From NCBI RefSeq assembly GCF_000005505.3, contig NC_016131.3, forward strand, positions 53,863,355-53,927,354: a stretch of 64,000 nucleotides of DNA. The letters are read 5' to 3'. Source of the DNA: Brachypodium distachyon. Its lineage: Eukaryota > Streptophyta > Magnoliopsida > Poales > Poaceae. Under the pieces are notes generated by a model, which did no database searches, was not told the origin of the DNA, and saw nothing but the letters and a program-made list of their open reading frames with translations. The translations under genes and the position numbers were made by a program. Shown here in pieces: positions 34,736 to 49,010 of this stretch (positions within the stretch are counted from its first letter, which is position 1; each line of letters begins with the position of its first letter).

Positions 34736-35293
34736 TACGCCTGGACGTGGACGGACGGGAGCTTGGATTTTGGGGTCGATTGTTTGTGGGCGTATATAGG
34801 CGCTCGCTCACATGCCGGCTTGGCTTCGGATAGATGAATCAACAGATCGATCAAGACCAAGGGTATGCTTGGTTTTAGGTAGTCAAATTTTGGTAGTCAA
34901 TGAATGTGAGTTACAGTAGCAAAGTTTAGCGAGAAATATGAATTGGAGTTGGTAATGGGCATTGGTTTGCAAGTTTGCTAGTACAATACCAGGACCAAAA
35001 AGTTGATCATGACCAGAAATATCGGAACCCGACCCATCAATTCAGCGATACAGATTTAGATCGAATTTTAAATAATTGAACATACATACGGATACGGGCC
35101 AAAATATGTTTCTGTGCGGGGAATTCACAGAAAAAATATATCTAAATCGACAACTGGCAGTTAGAAAAGGTTTTATTACTTATATAAAAGAAAAAGAAAA
35201 GTCCCCGCAAAACAAGAAAAGAAAAACTCCCACCAGCCCGCCTAACTCAGCCTATGTGAAACCCCACACGGCCTAATAGCTATTTCCAAGCCC

Positions 35294-35378
35294 GGCCCAA
35301 ACAGAGAACATCCCATTCCCCATCAAGCGCACCTATATAAGCTCCGTTCCCACTCCCGACCTTGCCTTCCGAACCCTA
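35294..35378 (+). promoter_or_regulatory. RPS15 promoter: site II-like element, TATA box, telo-box-like motif
   Basis: GGCCCA (complement of the TGGGCC site II core) is at 35294-35299, TATATAA at 35334-35340 and AACCCTA at 35372-35378. Site II plus a telo-box near the start is the known arrangement of plant ribosomal protein promoters. The TATA box is about 115 bp above the ATG. Confidence 0.65.
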
Positions 35379-35450
35379 CCCGCCGCTGCCGCTGCCGCTG
35401 CCCATTTCTCTCTTCGCTTGGCACCGCCGCAGCTGCTCTCCGAGCCAACC

Positions 35451-36707
35451 ATGGTGAGTTCCCCTCGAAACCAGATCTTCTCTCGCGGTCCAGCGCAACC
35501 TCGTAACAACAGGATCGGTGTTTCATGGCCCCAGGCGGACGTCGAGGTCGACCCGGAGGTCGCCACCGGAGCGCAGCCTGCGAAGAAGAGGACGTTCCGC
35601 AAGTTCAGCTACCGCGGCGTGGACCTCGATGCCCTCCTCGACATGAACACCGACGACCTCGTCCAGATGTTCCCCGCGCGCGCGCGCAGAAGGTACGGCG
35701 CGGACTAATTAGCCAACCACTGCGTCCCAATCTCCCTTCTGTGGTGTGTTGTGTGTCCGCTTCGTATGACGGCGGATGTTGCTTCCGCAGGTTCAAGAGG
35801 GGTCTCAAGAGGAAGCCCATGGCGCTCGTCAAGAAGCTGCGCAAGGCGGTGGGTTTGGAACCAAACTGCTCGCTTTCTTTTTCATTACGTGCCATCACTT
35901 TGTATTCTGATTGACGAGCTAGTCTACTGCCTTGGACTGCATAACGCCTGCGTGGATCTGTCTTGTTCGAATAGGTTTTTGGGCTTTTTCATTAATGGTT
36001 TGTGTTATTGCGTTCTATTCAGTAGAAATCGTGCTGATTGGACCTTGGAAAATTGAAAGTTACTTCAGATATTTCTGGTTGTGAACCTCACTGCGTATTA
36101 CATGTCCTTCCAGGATCTATACGATACATGGTGTTTAATCTTCTTGTGATGTGAGATCAGATCCCATTTCTGGTCTGAATCCATAGTTGTGTTGTTTATG
36201 TTGTCTTAGGAGTGTAGATTTCAAGTCCTGGTGTTGGAATTCCTTTCCTTTCTCTTGTTTTGCAGTGAACTAGTATCCATGTGCCTGGCCAATTAACATA
36301 GTGGATTTGATCTTCCTAGCTTTTTATGAATGGTCAAGTTTATATATCTGCATTTCTGTACAGTATAAAGTACAGTAGTTTTGTTGAAGATTTAGTATTG
36401 ATCTATAACTGAAATTCTGCTAATCTGTAGTAGCCTCACAATCTCTTTCACTGATCAGAAAAAGGATGCCCCTGCTGGTGAGAAGCCAGAGCCAGTAAGG
36501 ACACATCTCCGCAACATGATCATTATGCCTGAGATGATTGGCAGCATCGTTGGTGTCTACAACGGCAAGACCTTTAACCAGGTTGAGATCAAGCCTGAGA
36601 TGATTGGCCATTACCTTGCAGAGTTCTCCATCAGCTACAAGCCAGTCAAGCACGGTAGGCCTGGTATTGGTGCCACCCACTCCTCACGGTTCATTCCTCT
36701 GAAATGA
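35451..36707 (+). CDS. RPS15: 40S ribosomal protein S15 (uS19), cytosolic
   Basis: uS19 sits in the head of the small ribosomal subunit near the decoding-site interface. Exons: 35451-35453 (ATG alone, followed at once by GTGAGT), 35535-35692, 35791-35848 and 36459-36707, giving 155 aa. Visible signatures are [68 protein letters not shown] and [20 protein letters not shown], ending RFIPLK. Frame is kept at every junction and the length is normal for the family. The first coding exon holds only the start codon. A telo-box and a site II-like motif upstream fit growth-linked expression. Confidence 0.97.
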
Positions 36708-38868
36708 GTTATGCAGCCTTATAGTCTGCTGCTGCAAGCCATTTCTAAACTGTCGGTCGACTGGCAGGCGTCCTTACAGCTGCTTCCATTGTTTTGGATA
36801 ACTTATATGTCTTAAGGCAGTATGTCTTGTTTAGCTAAGCGCATGGTGCAAAATGTGTTGTTTGCTTATGTTCTGTGTGAATGTTGTTTACATTCAGAAG
36901 TTAGCTTCTATTAAATGTGTCTGCGATTTCCAATGATAATATATGTCTAGTTATGTTGGCAATGTTTACATACACTATGCCAACCTGATTCTTGGTTGCT
37001 TGAGAAATACCAAAAACCGTTATAAATTGTGCACCCCAATAGCTGCTCTGATCACATCATCAGGTAACTGTGGTCGATTCTTGAGACTCAGGCAGTTGAT
37101 GCCCCAAGCACTCAAGTAGTTTGCCTTATGTATAGCCCGTGCTTAGCATAGAGAAGCTTGCTGCGAGAAGACGGTGTCACCAAGGCCCGCCTTCGCCCTT
37201 CATCTGCTTTTAGTTTCACTTTCATCCAATGAGCCAATCTTACAGGAGGTGCATAGTTTGGTTCTCTGAAAAGACCCGTGAATTCTTGTATACACTTGCT
37301 TGGTGATTCCCAGTTGGAAAAACTCGGAGATGCTGTTCCAGCCCTCACCAGTTCGCCGTATCTTGATTCTGTTTCAATATACATTCAGGCAGCTCCTTCA
37401 ATGTTGCCACATGTTTTAACTTTTAAGCTTTCAATGTTTGTCTTCAAGGACATGAAAGTTTCAGCTTTTAACTAAGCATTCAATGGTTGTCTTCCAAAGA
37501 CATGAAAGTTTAGGCTTCAAGCTTCCGACGTTCGTCTTCAAGGAGGATGCGCTATCTGATTTTGACATGAAAGATGGCCACTGTTTTCATTATTGAGGTG
37601 GTAGTACACGGGGCACGGCATAGAGAGGATCTCTTGCGTATATTTAGCTACTTCTCCTTTCGCTTCCAAATACAAGATGTACTAACATTGTACAGATGTT
37701 GGTAGATTGTCCTAATAACGTTTGAATTTTTTGAAGTTCTCAATCATCTAAACTGCACAGTATACAACCTGAAATTTAACTCTTGAAGAAGTGCAACTTT
37801 TTTTGGGGAATGCAAACTTGCTGCCAGCGTGGCTAACTTACCTCCAAATTTATCGGTTTGGACTGAACTAAACCACCACACCAAGTTTAACATCCTGATT
37901 TTCAATTCGCAACTTAATAGTTGAAAATGATGGTACGTACCACATATAAAGTCCCACCATGCAAGTTCCTCTTACAAACTACTCCCTCCGTTCGGGTATA
38001 GGGGATTGATCTCTAAAATCGGTATCTCTTTCGTTGCCCAAAATTTTGCACTTCAATGCAGCCAATTGATAGGCGTGCTTTTAGCTTTTCTTTTTTTGAG
38101 CTGTTCTAAACGGCGCATCTGCTGCACGGAATTGGGCTTATAGCCCTTTCACCCGCCAAAAGAATTAAAGGCTGATTGGTGCGATTGTAGAAATATACTC
38201 ACTTCGTCCACAAACAAGTGTATGCTTGGGCTCTGTTTTAAGCCAACATATTTTAAATTTGACCAAGTATGTTGAAAAAAGTAACAACAAATATGATATC
38301 AAATCGATATATTATGAAACTACATTTCAAAACAGATTTAACGATACTAATTTAATGTCATACATGTTGCTGCGTTTTTCAATAAAATCGGTCAAATTTT
38401 AATATTTTTTAATTTAAGACAAACCTAAAAATACACTTATTTGTGGACGGAAACAACTCATAATAATTGCAGTATTGGGACCTCAAGAGCGAAACATAAA
38501 TCATAGAGGAACATGATAACGGTGAAATTGCAGAGTCCTACTCCTATACCGGAATGGAGACTACGATGATATATTTGGTTAGAAAAAGTTGGGCCCACAA
38601 CGCCAGTCAACAGGGGGCAGACGCTACTAGTCACTATAATTTGTCCAATGTAATAATACCACAGAACCCTGAATCGAGGTGCCAATCAGCACTAATCTAA
38701 GAATATACAACAAGGCGTCCGTACGACTGAAATCGCAATCAACTCTAAGTTCATGGTAGCTCACAACAACATGCTGCTCCAATGCTACCCGCACACAATC
38801 AAGGAGGAAAATCTCAATGTGCTGGTGATCTTCAGATGCTTCTCAACGACAGTGTTCCTTGGACGCAT
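36708..38868. other. Spacer between RPS15 and MET1, converging 3' ends
   Basis: RPS15 and MET1 converge here. The RPS15 3' UTR occupies the first few hundred bp. At 37425-37545 an imperfect motif (CAATGTTTGTCTTCAAGGAC, then CAATGGTTGTCTTCCAAAGA) repeats about every 50-65 bp. A half MITE (ACTCCCTCCGTTCGGGTATA) is at about 37982, and a 250 bp MITE at 38198-38450. A minus-strand open frame at 37112-37384 (90 codons) has no domain I can name. Confidence 0.55.
38198..38450. mobile_element. MITE with CTC-CTTCGTCC ends, about 250 bp
   Basis: The left end CTCACTTCGTCCACAAACAA and the complement of TTATTTGTGGACGGAA at the right end are inverted. Internally AAATTTGACCAA and the inverted TTGGTCAAATTT-like CGGTCAAATTTTAA also pair. 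It is Stowaway-like in the CTCCGTCC-type terminus, with a longer interior than usual. Confidence 0.7.
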
Positions 38869-41800
38869 TCACGCTTGCTGTCGCTTAGCGTCAACAGCTT
38901 CCTTCAGCTTTCTCCCAAGAGCGAAGGCAAGAGGGGGCGGCACGGCGTTGCCGATCTGCCTGTGCTTGCTCTGAATGGTGCCTGCAAATTGGTAGCTGTC
39001 GGGAAAGCCCTGCAGCCATGGATATGTTCTAGTCAGATGGGTCGCGCTAGCCCTTGAAATATCTTCAACATGGCAAAGGCTATTTGTTTGCAGAAGGAGA
39101 TGGATAAACGTAGAGCAGCTTGGCTTACCTGAGACCTTGCACATTCCCGGACTGTGATGATCCTGTCCTGGTCAGGGTGGAAGCACATGCCAACCTTACC
39201 CATCGGCTGGGGATCTGTCACAGATGTGGGGAAATTGCCCTCCCAGTCCAACCTCCCGTACAGCCCTTTCCATTGGTTGTGCCTTTTGGCGGTGTTAGGC
39301 AAGCACCAAGGTATCAGGTCCACCATTTGCCCAGAAGATAGCTTCACCTGCATACACATTATGGGAGTTAACATCTCATCTCATGGACAGCAGGATGGCA
39401 TCGACTATAGACAAACTGAAACAAAGTGAATGAAGTATGCAACTGCAGGGTAAAGGACAGTGCAATTACCTTCTCATCTGGTAGGTCGTGCCAGTCACAG
39501 CCTGGTCGCTTTGGAATGTGTTTGCATCTTATGAGATTTAGTTCATTCATCTCCTTGGATATGTGATCATTCAGTGCGATCGTGCTACCTCTAATCTTCT
39601 TCTGGAACCAAGATGTGGGCTCACCTCCATACTGCATTAAAAACCGGGGGTTCACGTAATACAGACAGAACCAAGAGCAGAAACAAAAGAATAATGGAAC
39701 GGGTCTAGAGTAAAAGTTACCTCAAGTATGAGCTTATTGGCACCATTTTCCACTTTTGGCAAATCCCCGATTGTATCTCTAACAGTTATTGCACGGAAAG
39801 GCGCCCCACCAGCTGTGCTTTTGGCAGCTGCATAGTATTTGCCATCAGGCAGTGTTATTTTCAGTTCAGGGCTAGCAAACACATGCATCGGTTCTGGCCA
39901 GTCAGGAAGAATCTCTCCTGGAGCAGCAGCCCAAATGAATGCCCTTTTCCTGGACTGCGCAACACCAAAAGTCCCTGCTTCTAAGATTCCAAACCGAACC
40001 TAACCAACAGGTAACAACTTGTGAACATACAACAGATTCATATAGATGCTAATATAGGTAATCTTAAGTACATAAAGACAAGAATTGGTACCTGGTATCC
40101 CATCTCCAGGAGAGATGCAACTGCCAATCGGAAGGTCTGCCCCTTGTTGAAAGAAACAAAGTTCCTAACATTTTCTAAAAGAAAGAATCTGGGACGGAAA
40201 TATTCTGCAAAAGAGAGGAATGCTAAAATCATCTCGCACTGAACTTTACTCCATGGGCTTTGGTTGAATCTGTTCATCCCAGAAAAGCCCTAGCAAGATA
40301 CAAGGACATAGAAAAGTCAAGCAGTTGGTTAAAAAATTGAACAACATTTTGCTTGCCTAAGTTTAGCAAAATAATATACCTGACAGGGAGGACCACCATT
40401 TATGAATTCTACTTCACCAGGGACAGGAAGGTTCTTAATATTCTCTTCAGCAAGTTTAGCAGCTTGTTCAGCAGCTTCAGAAGTAGAAACGCAGTCACTA
40501 GCATCCCCACATTTGTCCATAATTGCCCTGCATTTTCATGAATTAGTCCTGATTGAGCTACAGAAATTGAAAATATATTGCACAAAAATCAAACAATCCC
40601 GCCTACTTCAAGATCACATTGCAGTTATCCACAAATACAGCAGCTTCCGGATGGTTTTGCCTGAATGCTTCACCAGCTGGTTCCTCGTATTCAATTGCCC
40701 ATTTTGTGAAGGATGCACCTACATAATTTAACAAATAGAAAATAAATCAGTTAGAAGACCAACATATCCATACTAAAACATATCACTGAAGAAAGTGAAT
40801 ACCAGCTTGCTGCAATCCTTCTGATAAACCTCCACAGCCAGCAAAAATGTCCAGAGTTGAGATACGATTCTCTTTGGGCACCTCCTTCCGCTTATCTGAA
40901 TCAACTTGATCATTTTCACAGATCTGTTTCCCTTTATTCTTTTTCAAAGCACCAGCTGCCTTTTGTACCATGGACGTGAGCTTTACATTTGGAGGCAACT
41001 GCTCCAGACATGTAACATACATTCAGTTACCTATAAAAAATATGGATTACTAAATTAATGTTATATTAGCTAACAAACCTGCTTGAGAGCTCCAGTCATA
41101 GGATCATAGATATGTTCGCAGAAGAATACATGTTCAACCATCACTGGAAGATCTGAATTTGAGATATCTATCTTCTTTCTGACATCACATTTTCCCTCTA
41201 TCATATCCACAGGTACATTAATTATATCTTCGCTATAGTATACCTGAAACAAGCAACAGAGGTTAACAAAATGTATTGAATCCAATTAAAGGAGAATGAT
41301 CATGTTAGGTACGAATCTAGACATTGATGCAAGATCAAGCATACAAAGCAAGGAAGTAATGATAGTATCATGAACACCAGAAATAAAAACCTACAGAGAA
41401 ATATTCCGTGAAAAAAGAAAACATATCAAGAAAGGAAGAAGAATATAACCTCTCTGATGTCTGATGTATAAGCTTTGTCTGATGAAATGTCATCTGGTCT
41501 ATAAAATCTTCGGACACTGACTTTTGCTGATGCAGGGTTAATTTTTTTAGAACCAACAGGTTCACAGACATCCAGCAGATGACAAACTGCATAGGGTTTT
41601 AGGCCAATGTTTCTTCCTGCCTTATAGGTGCCACGATCCTCTTCTTGGGAGAAGAACTCAGGCCTGATGTATAAGAAGTCGTGTACACTGTAGGTAACTT
41701 TTCTGTAGATGAAGCTGGTCTTGGAGAGTATTCTCAATTCATCACGTTCTGGTTCTCTATGCTCACAAGAGCTACAAACACCATTGCCAAGACCCAGTTT

Positions 41801-44800
41801 ATCATGAGGTAGGGAGAAGAAGGCACCCTTCTCAGGCCAGTACAGGCTTCTGCATAAATATTCCATTGGCAGACCCTTCTTTTTCCTCTCTTCCACTCTA
41901 GCTCGCTCAATCTTATCAGCTTCAGAGTTCTCTTTTCTATACTTGTGACCCCAAGGCATTGACTGAAGGTTGACAGACACCAATTCTTTGATGTCCTTCA
42001 ATTCAAACTCTAAACAATCATTAGTTAAGAAAAGCTCCCTTTCATTTGCAGCATTGCCAAGAACAGTCTCTGAACCTTTTTGTAGCATCCTTCCATGAAC
42101 CATTTTTTCACCATCAGGTTTCTGAAACATGTATTCAACAAAGCATATGACTATTTCTCCTGAATCATCTTCTAGTGTGACTGTCCCTCCCACAGCTATT
42201 CTGAGTTCTCGGGCATACCCACATTTGTATAAAGCTTCTCCAGAAGCTGTTTTTCCAGTTGATTTACCCTCCCACCTAATTTCTTTGCTAGTTTGGGATA
42301 CCAGTTTTCGAGACCGTGTTGATGGTGGAGTCTCTGAAACCTTCTCTTCTTCAATCTGCACCTCCTCTTCAGCATCCTCATCTTCATTTTCTTCTTGCTC
42401 ATCATCAATTTCTTTTGCTTCATTTTCATCTCCATCCTTGGAATCTTCAGGAAAATGGTGTGCATAGTAGTCGCTCCATATTCTGTTGATCAATCTGGTT
42501 GTGGTTGCACGCATTGCTTTTCTTTTTGATGATGTGCCCATTGTTGCAATTGGATTGAGATTTTCTCCCCTTGTGACTTGAGCTTTTTTCTTCATGAACA
42601 ACTTTGTATGCCTTCTCTGCTCCATCTTCATTAACAAACCAGTGGCAAATGCACTCCGTCTGATAGTCTCATCTGGGAAATCTGCAAACTGCTGAAGTAT
42701 GATCTGTCCATGTACCACAATATATCTCTCAACTAGTGAAATGTTGGATGATATAAAAGCAGGATCCCCTTTATCAAATTCTGCCACTTTCTTGATGACA
42801 TCGACAAAAGAAAGCTTTGAAGCACGACTTTGCTCTTTCAATAGGGTGATAATGCTAACAGCTAGCCTTGCTGTTTTCAGTACAGGCTCACACCAAGGGG
42901 CATACTGCTTTATTGGCTGTCGTAGCTTGTACCTGAAATCCCATGCCAAATGTAAGTTTTAACAGAGTGCAGGCAGAAACAGATTAAAACTGGGGTCAAG
43001 CAAAGGAATATAAGGATTTAATAAAATAGAAGCTGAGCAGACAGTGACATGAAGAGATTGCATAAATTAAGTAGAGCTGAAGGGAACTGTCTGGAGTACT
43101 TACCAGGCCACATCAGTTCGAATGGTTATGCAAATCATTGAGCCACCAAATTCTATAAGCCATTCCTTGATTGGGCTCAAATATATCGGAACTCCTGCAT
43201 CCTGGTGCTCAGCTTTACTTGATGAAGACGATGAATTTGCAGACTCAGCTGTCGAACAGCAACTGCCATCATCATCTCTCATAAAGCCAGATCCAAAGAT
43301 AACTATATCATTTTCTGTGCCTGACTTCATAGGTATTAATTCCAGAGAAATAAGCCTAGAATCTGCATTGTATAGAACCCAGTTGTTGAGGATTCTTACT
43401 GGCACATCATCGGAGAACATCCCATCATCACCATCAAATATGTACTCATCCATTTCCTGGGTAGACGGTTTATAGTATGCAGGCAGAGGATAGTCATTTG
43501 CAATCTCAGCTTCACTAATTTTGATGTAGACATTTTTCTGGGCAGGCACTCCACGTTTGCCTCTCTGCTTCTTCATCATCTTCCATTCTTCTTCTTCCTG
43601 CAATAATCTTGCTAATTTCTCATCATCATCCTCAGCTACCTCATTACACTCAGCATCATTGATCTTCAGGCTTCCATTTGAGATCTTAGGCGGCATCTTG
43701 TTAAATTCCACTCTGGATTTGCATTCATCTCTTAAAGCAAGAAGAACTGGCAGTGTAGCAAGCTTCTCATCATCATTGCCTGCTGTCTGATCCAATCCAA
43801 TAAGCTGGTTGTATACAAATTCTCCAGTGGCAATCACAAAGTCTTTGCTCATTGTTCCACTATAACCTTGGATAGCATTAATAGAACGAACAACAGTAGC
43901 AAGCAATTCTTCCAGACTCAGGTTAGGATTCCCACCTACTGATCTCATGAGCTTTCTGTAAACTTCAACACACACCTGTGCCTTCTCATAAAAATGGCTG
44001 TAATAAGATCTGTAATTGCTTGCTGGTTTCACACATTCATAGTCAGCAAGCTCCGTTGAGAGCCAGACCACTGCAGTACCTTCATCATAACCAGATATTG
44101 CCCAGTCCTCAATACGCCCAAATCCTTCACAGCGTACTCCTCTTTCACGCTCTTTTTCTAGATCATCATCCACGGGCATGATGAGAGCTGTTATGAAAAA
44201 ATCATCTATTTCAGACATTTCAAAGGGCTGCAGATTCCCATCTGCATCGTGCAAGATGAAATCAATCAATTTCCGACAAGGCGGTGAATCTTCTGGCCCT
44301 AGTTTTGTCAGGTTGATTGCATCTATTTCTTCCTCTTCCATCCGATTTTTCTTGATCATGACAACATTACTTTTTTCAGATAAACGTACAGATTTCTCTT
44401 TGAAATCAGAGCAAGCTGCTGCCCTCCTTGGTCTCTTCCGAGCAGCAGAGCCAGCACCATTTTCAACTTCATTATGCATCACTTCTGCTGAATCCTTAGG
44501 CTCAGTCTCCAATTGGCCTTCTCCAGTTGATTCCTCCTTTTTCTTTTGTGGCTTTGCTCTGCACCTTTTTGTTCCTGAAAAGCCATCATGCAGCGAACAA
44601 TCAACAACTTAAATAGGAACAGAAAAGAAACTGGAGTACTGAACACAGAAAATAATCAAGAATACTATCACACCATACTCAAATGTTAAAACGATGGGAT
44701 TGGATCCATACTGGTAGCCAAGAGAGGTGGGAGGTCTACACTTGGCTGGATGCCTTTCATGAGCATGACAGGCCACAGCACTAGGGACTCAGCACACGCG

Positions 44801-46291
44801 GGAAGACAACAGGGTTGAGATAAAAGGTGAGGAACTAAAGTTCATTCCCTGCTTAACCTCGAATCCTCAATGAGGCATTCGGGAACACAACAACATTCTC
44901 TGTTAATAATAGCAATCAAGGATACCTTATGTCTAGAGGTTGACAAAAAGGAAATTGCTAGGTTGCTAACGACCAACTGAAATAAAGAAACAGAATAAAT
45001 GTTGACCAAATAAGTCACAGCTAATGCTAACCATTAGTAACTTGAAAAATATATAGGCACACATAAATTGAAAAGTGCAACACAATCTATGGAAACACAT
45101 AGTTATAGACGGTTAGTTTCGCGTTTTTCTGGTGCACATTCTGTAATGAAAAGTGCAGTTGCAATATGCAATTATTTTAACATCAGGTTTAACCTACCTG
45201 CATGCATGCAAAATGTCAAACTAACATGTCCTGATCCATTGTCGTCAGCAACAATGTACTAGGTGGTTCAAGATAATTGGTCAAAGAAATCATTCTCAAC
45301 TAGAAGGGCAACTGTACAGAACTAGGTATTGCTTTTACAAATGATTTTAGATTCACTACCATGGACACAAGATAGATGAGACCATGCATGTCGTACTAGG
45401 ATGAGCTAAACAAATCCATCCATTTCCAAGTGTTCATTCTACTCTCTGAGCAACCCCAAGTATAAACATATTTATGGTTTAAACAACATATATACAGTAT
45501 GTCTACAGGAGTCAAAGGGTTGGTCCAGGAATGAGCAGGATCCCACCTTTTTGGCCCAGTGAAACATGGCTTATTAATGATCTAGTATTCAAAGCACTAT
45601 ATCCCTATAGAAGCAACAAGAGAGTTGCATATCACTGAAACTACTTTTTTTTTTTACTTTGTTGGGTAGCAGGTAGGTAAGATTGGCAGGGTGTGTGGGT
45701 GGGGAAGCACAAAAACTCAGGTTAACATTTCACACACTCGTGGTAGTTGGGCACCTAGGCATCGCATGCCTCCACCAGCCACCACTCAACTCATCTTCAC
45801 ATTCTTCGCCCTCTCATGAACACATGTTGATGACATCTAAAAGATCTACCTACTTTGTCTTTCTTTGCAGCCATGCGAATGTGTCACAATGCATATCTTC
45901 ACTTTCATCGTTCACCCCAACGTGGGAGCAGAGGAACTGGAGACAGCGACGGGAGACACAGGAGAATACTTGTTTTAAAAGGGGAAACTATTTAATTTCT
46001 AAAGAAAGCAGTATAACTCCCTCAGTGGGATCCAATGTAACACACTGACATGTATGAAACATCAAACAAGAGTCAACAATATCTCACATGTACATTCCCA
46101 AAGCAGATGCATAAGGAAAATATCCAGGTAGCAATGGGTATATATTACACAGTATTCCTGTAAACAGATATAGTCATGCCATAAATTGAAAGATCAACTA
46201 GTATTAATTTTTTGTGCAGAACAAGTAACAAAAGGTATTTAAGAATAAAACCTGTAGTAACAGGAGAACGTGGACTTTTAGTTTTCACCAT
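38869..46291 (-). CDS. MET1: DNA (cytosine-5)-methyltransferase MET1 (DNMT1 class)
   Basis: MET1 copies CG methylation onto new DNA strands after replication. Coding exons (minus): 46252-46291, 43104-44574, 41450-42932, 41079-41243, 40803-40998, 40607-40718, 40380-40527, 40092-40289, 39721-39999, 39470-39631, 39129-39347, 38869-39009. They join in frame to 1537 aa, the usual plant length. In order: basic N-terminus ([14 protein letters not shown]), two replication-foci domains (about 102-235 and 372-500), an acidic linker, two BAH domains (about 726-840 and 900-1050), then the catalytic domain: [13 protein letters not shown] (about 1103), PPCQ with the catalytic Cys (1202-1205), ENV (1244-1246), QSRKR (1286-1290) and [13 protein letters not shown] (from 1511). 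There is no CXXC finger, as is usual in plants. A non-coding first exon ends at 49011 (CAG before GTAAC), so a leader intron spans 46305-49010. Rice has two MET1 genes; which copy this matches is untested. Confidence 0.97.
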
Positions 46292-49010
46292 ATCTGATAT
46301 CTCCCTGTAAAATTTATAATTAGTTAGCCATGACAAGAATAAGCAAATAAATGCAGTAAGCTTACTAGCAGTCCTAAATTAACTACATGAAGAGATCAAC
46401 TGAGTAACTCAACTTGTCAAAATCACAAGTATACAGCGTATTGTTCTACAGTACAAAACATGAAGTGAATTGTTCAGCATATCTTCAAATTATGTGGTCA
46501 GTTTTATTTGGAATAACAAAATAGCACAGAAGTGATATGGAACTTAAATGCAGTTTGCAGTTTTTCATTGCCACATGATGACAGGAAGGGTGCTAAATTA
46601 ACAGATTCCACAGAAACTAAAGCTATGTGGCAACAGAGCAATAAATAGGACAAAACACTTCCATTTGTGAGAACATACACAGAAATCAAGGACAGTGGAA
46701 GCTGCTATCCTGTTGGCACATATGTTGCACTCTGATTAATGTGTAGTGCAGGACTTCAAATAGAAGTAGCACAAAAAACTGAGAAAACAATATTATAATT
46801 TCAACCTACTTTCTCTAAAAACATGTAGAAGACACATGCCAGCAAACGATCTTGAATAAGGAACAGAAATGTCAACAATCTTTTGAACATGTATCCATTA
46901 TATCTGACTGATTTAGACAACAAACTACAGAAATTAGGTCTTGGCAATGATAACCTATTAACAAATCACAACCTCAAACAAGCCCTAGTGAATAGGAAGC
47001 ATCATACCCATCATGAGAACCTAACATTTGTCTTCTTTCTCATATCCAAATTATATACAATCATGGTAGTAATATCTCATTATATTCCCACATTCACTAT
47101 AGTTCACAAACATGGAAGACCTCTCAAAATATTACTACAATCTACAGAACTAGAATGAAATCAGTGTAACCACAAGACCACGACTAACTAGGAAAGTAGC
47201 ACTCAACAAGGTAACCGCAATAAAAGATCTACCAAATGTTGCCTCAGTAATGAACATCTGACCATACGCACATGAAGAAAGGTGCACAAACTAACAGCAC
47301 AGATGGTTGCACCAAGCCACCAAATAGAGCAGAAGTAAGACTAGCAGCAGGAAGCACCACTTGAAGATTGTGCAATGATCCAAAGAGATGCATGGCTCTT
47401 CTTTACAAATTACAATAAAAAATAACAGCGAGAACTCTAGAAGACATGCTAAACCCAGTTTGTATTCCGTTAAGATAGCCTACCAGCGAAAATAAATAAG
47501 CAAATTAACCAATTGAACAATGAAATACTGATTTCCTTTTTCCCAAAGTTGCAGCAATGACCATAAGACAACACCCAAGCTTGATTAACACTAGTTACAG
47601 GAGCAAAACCAGAAAGAGAAATGAACACAACTGAATTCCATAAAACTCTTGCCGCAAGAGAGCAGTGGCACTGGCAGCCACAAGCAGAATTTCAAACCAT
47701 GCCTAGGCAAACTAATCCGCTTGTACTTGGTAGCAAATCCAAAACAACACTTCAAAGATGAGCAGTAGTTGTGATATTGATAAAACCAATGAAAAACACA
47801 GACCAGATGAATGCCTCACTAATCACAAGCCAAGTTTGCCACATCCGCATAATACAACAACATAAATCCATAAAATAATTCATTCACTGAATAGGCATAG
47901 AATTAGTTGAAAGACTGCCTAGGAGATTCAAGAACCAAAATCACCAGCTGCACGCAGTCCACAGAAGATTGAGGCCACACGGAATTAGTTTATAAGGTCA
48001 AAGATTCCAAACACGGATCCACTTCTCCTGCAATGCAGCAAAATCACAAAACAAATGAGTCAGAAACAGGAGCTACCAATTTGGGGAAGACGGATACTTT
48101 AACAAAAGTTAACAAAATTTGGGGAAAGCAACTCGGCGTTTATCACAGAAGAAACTGGCAGCATTTTGGCAAAAAAAACTCTATAGCCAGTGTTACACCA
48201 CTGCTGAAGCACAGCAATAGATCCCTCAAACAATATGCTAAACCCCTGCATAGACCCACAGTGAAGAAACTAACTATACAAATTGTTGGCGCGGGAGGGT
48301 GGAGGACTCTACCTCTGCAGAGCTAAGAACCCTTAAGCAATCACAGATCGGCTACTTGGGCATCACAAACCCACCAAGCTAGACCTACACAACGCACGAG
48401 ACACTTGCAGCAAATCGGGGGCCGAAACAGGGGGCAGGCACTGTTCCAGAGGGAACGGGGCCGCATTAACCACAACCCCACCAAGACTCGTCGCCTGTTC
48501 TAAAAGGTAAAAAATAAAATACGGGGAAACCGGAGCAATCGATGCGCTAATCCAGCAAAAAATCCTACCATTTTCCTGAATCGCACCACAGAACAAAAAT
48601 TCTACCTAAAACCATGTACCAACAACGGTATCCCCCATTCCTTTGTTCCAAGGAAGCAAACGTTCCATCGAGGCAACACATTAAAACAAAATCTCCCCAA
48701 ATCAGCCCCTCCTGTAGATCGCTACACGAATCGAAGAAATCCCCACCGGGACGCGTAGCAGCAGCATCCAGGGAACAAAACTGGTTCCCCTAGAATCCCT
48801 CTCCTTCCTAAATCGCACCGCCGCTGCAGCACGAGGATGGAGGATTCGCCGGTAGAAACCACGGGTACAGCCAGACAAACGGCACCCGAGCACGTTGACT
48901 AGCAGAGCACGCGCGCCGCTAAAAACCCCACCCCGAAACAAACCCTATCCGTGCACATAGGAGCAACAGTACCGACAGAAAGAGAACAAAACGCGGCGGG
49001 GGGTTGTTAC

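Noticed and set aside
42129..42467. 112-codon plus-strand frame of Ser-rich sequence
   Set aside because: It is antisense to the acidic linker of MET1; GAA/GAT codons read backwards give Ser/Phe.
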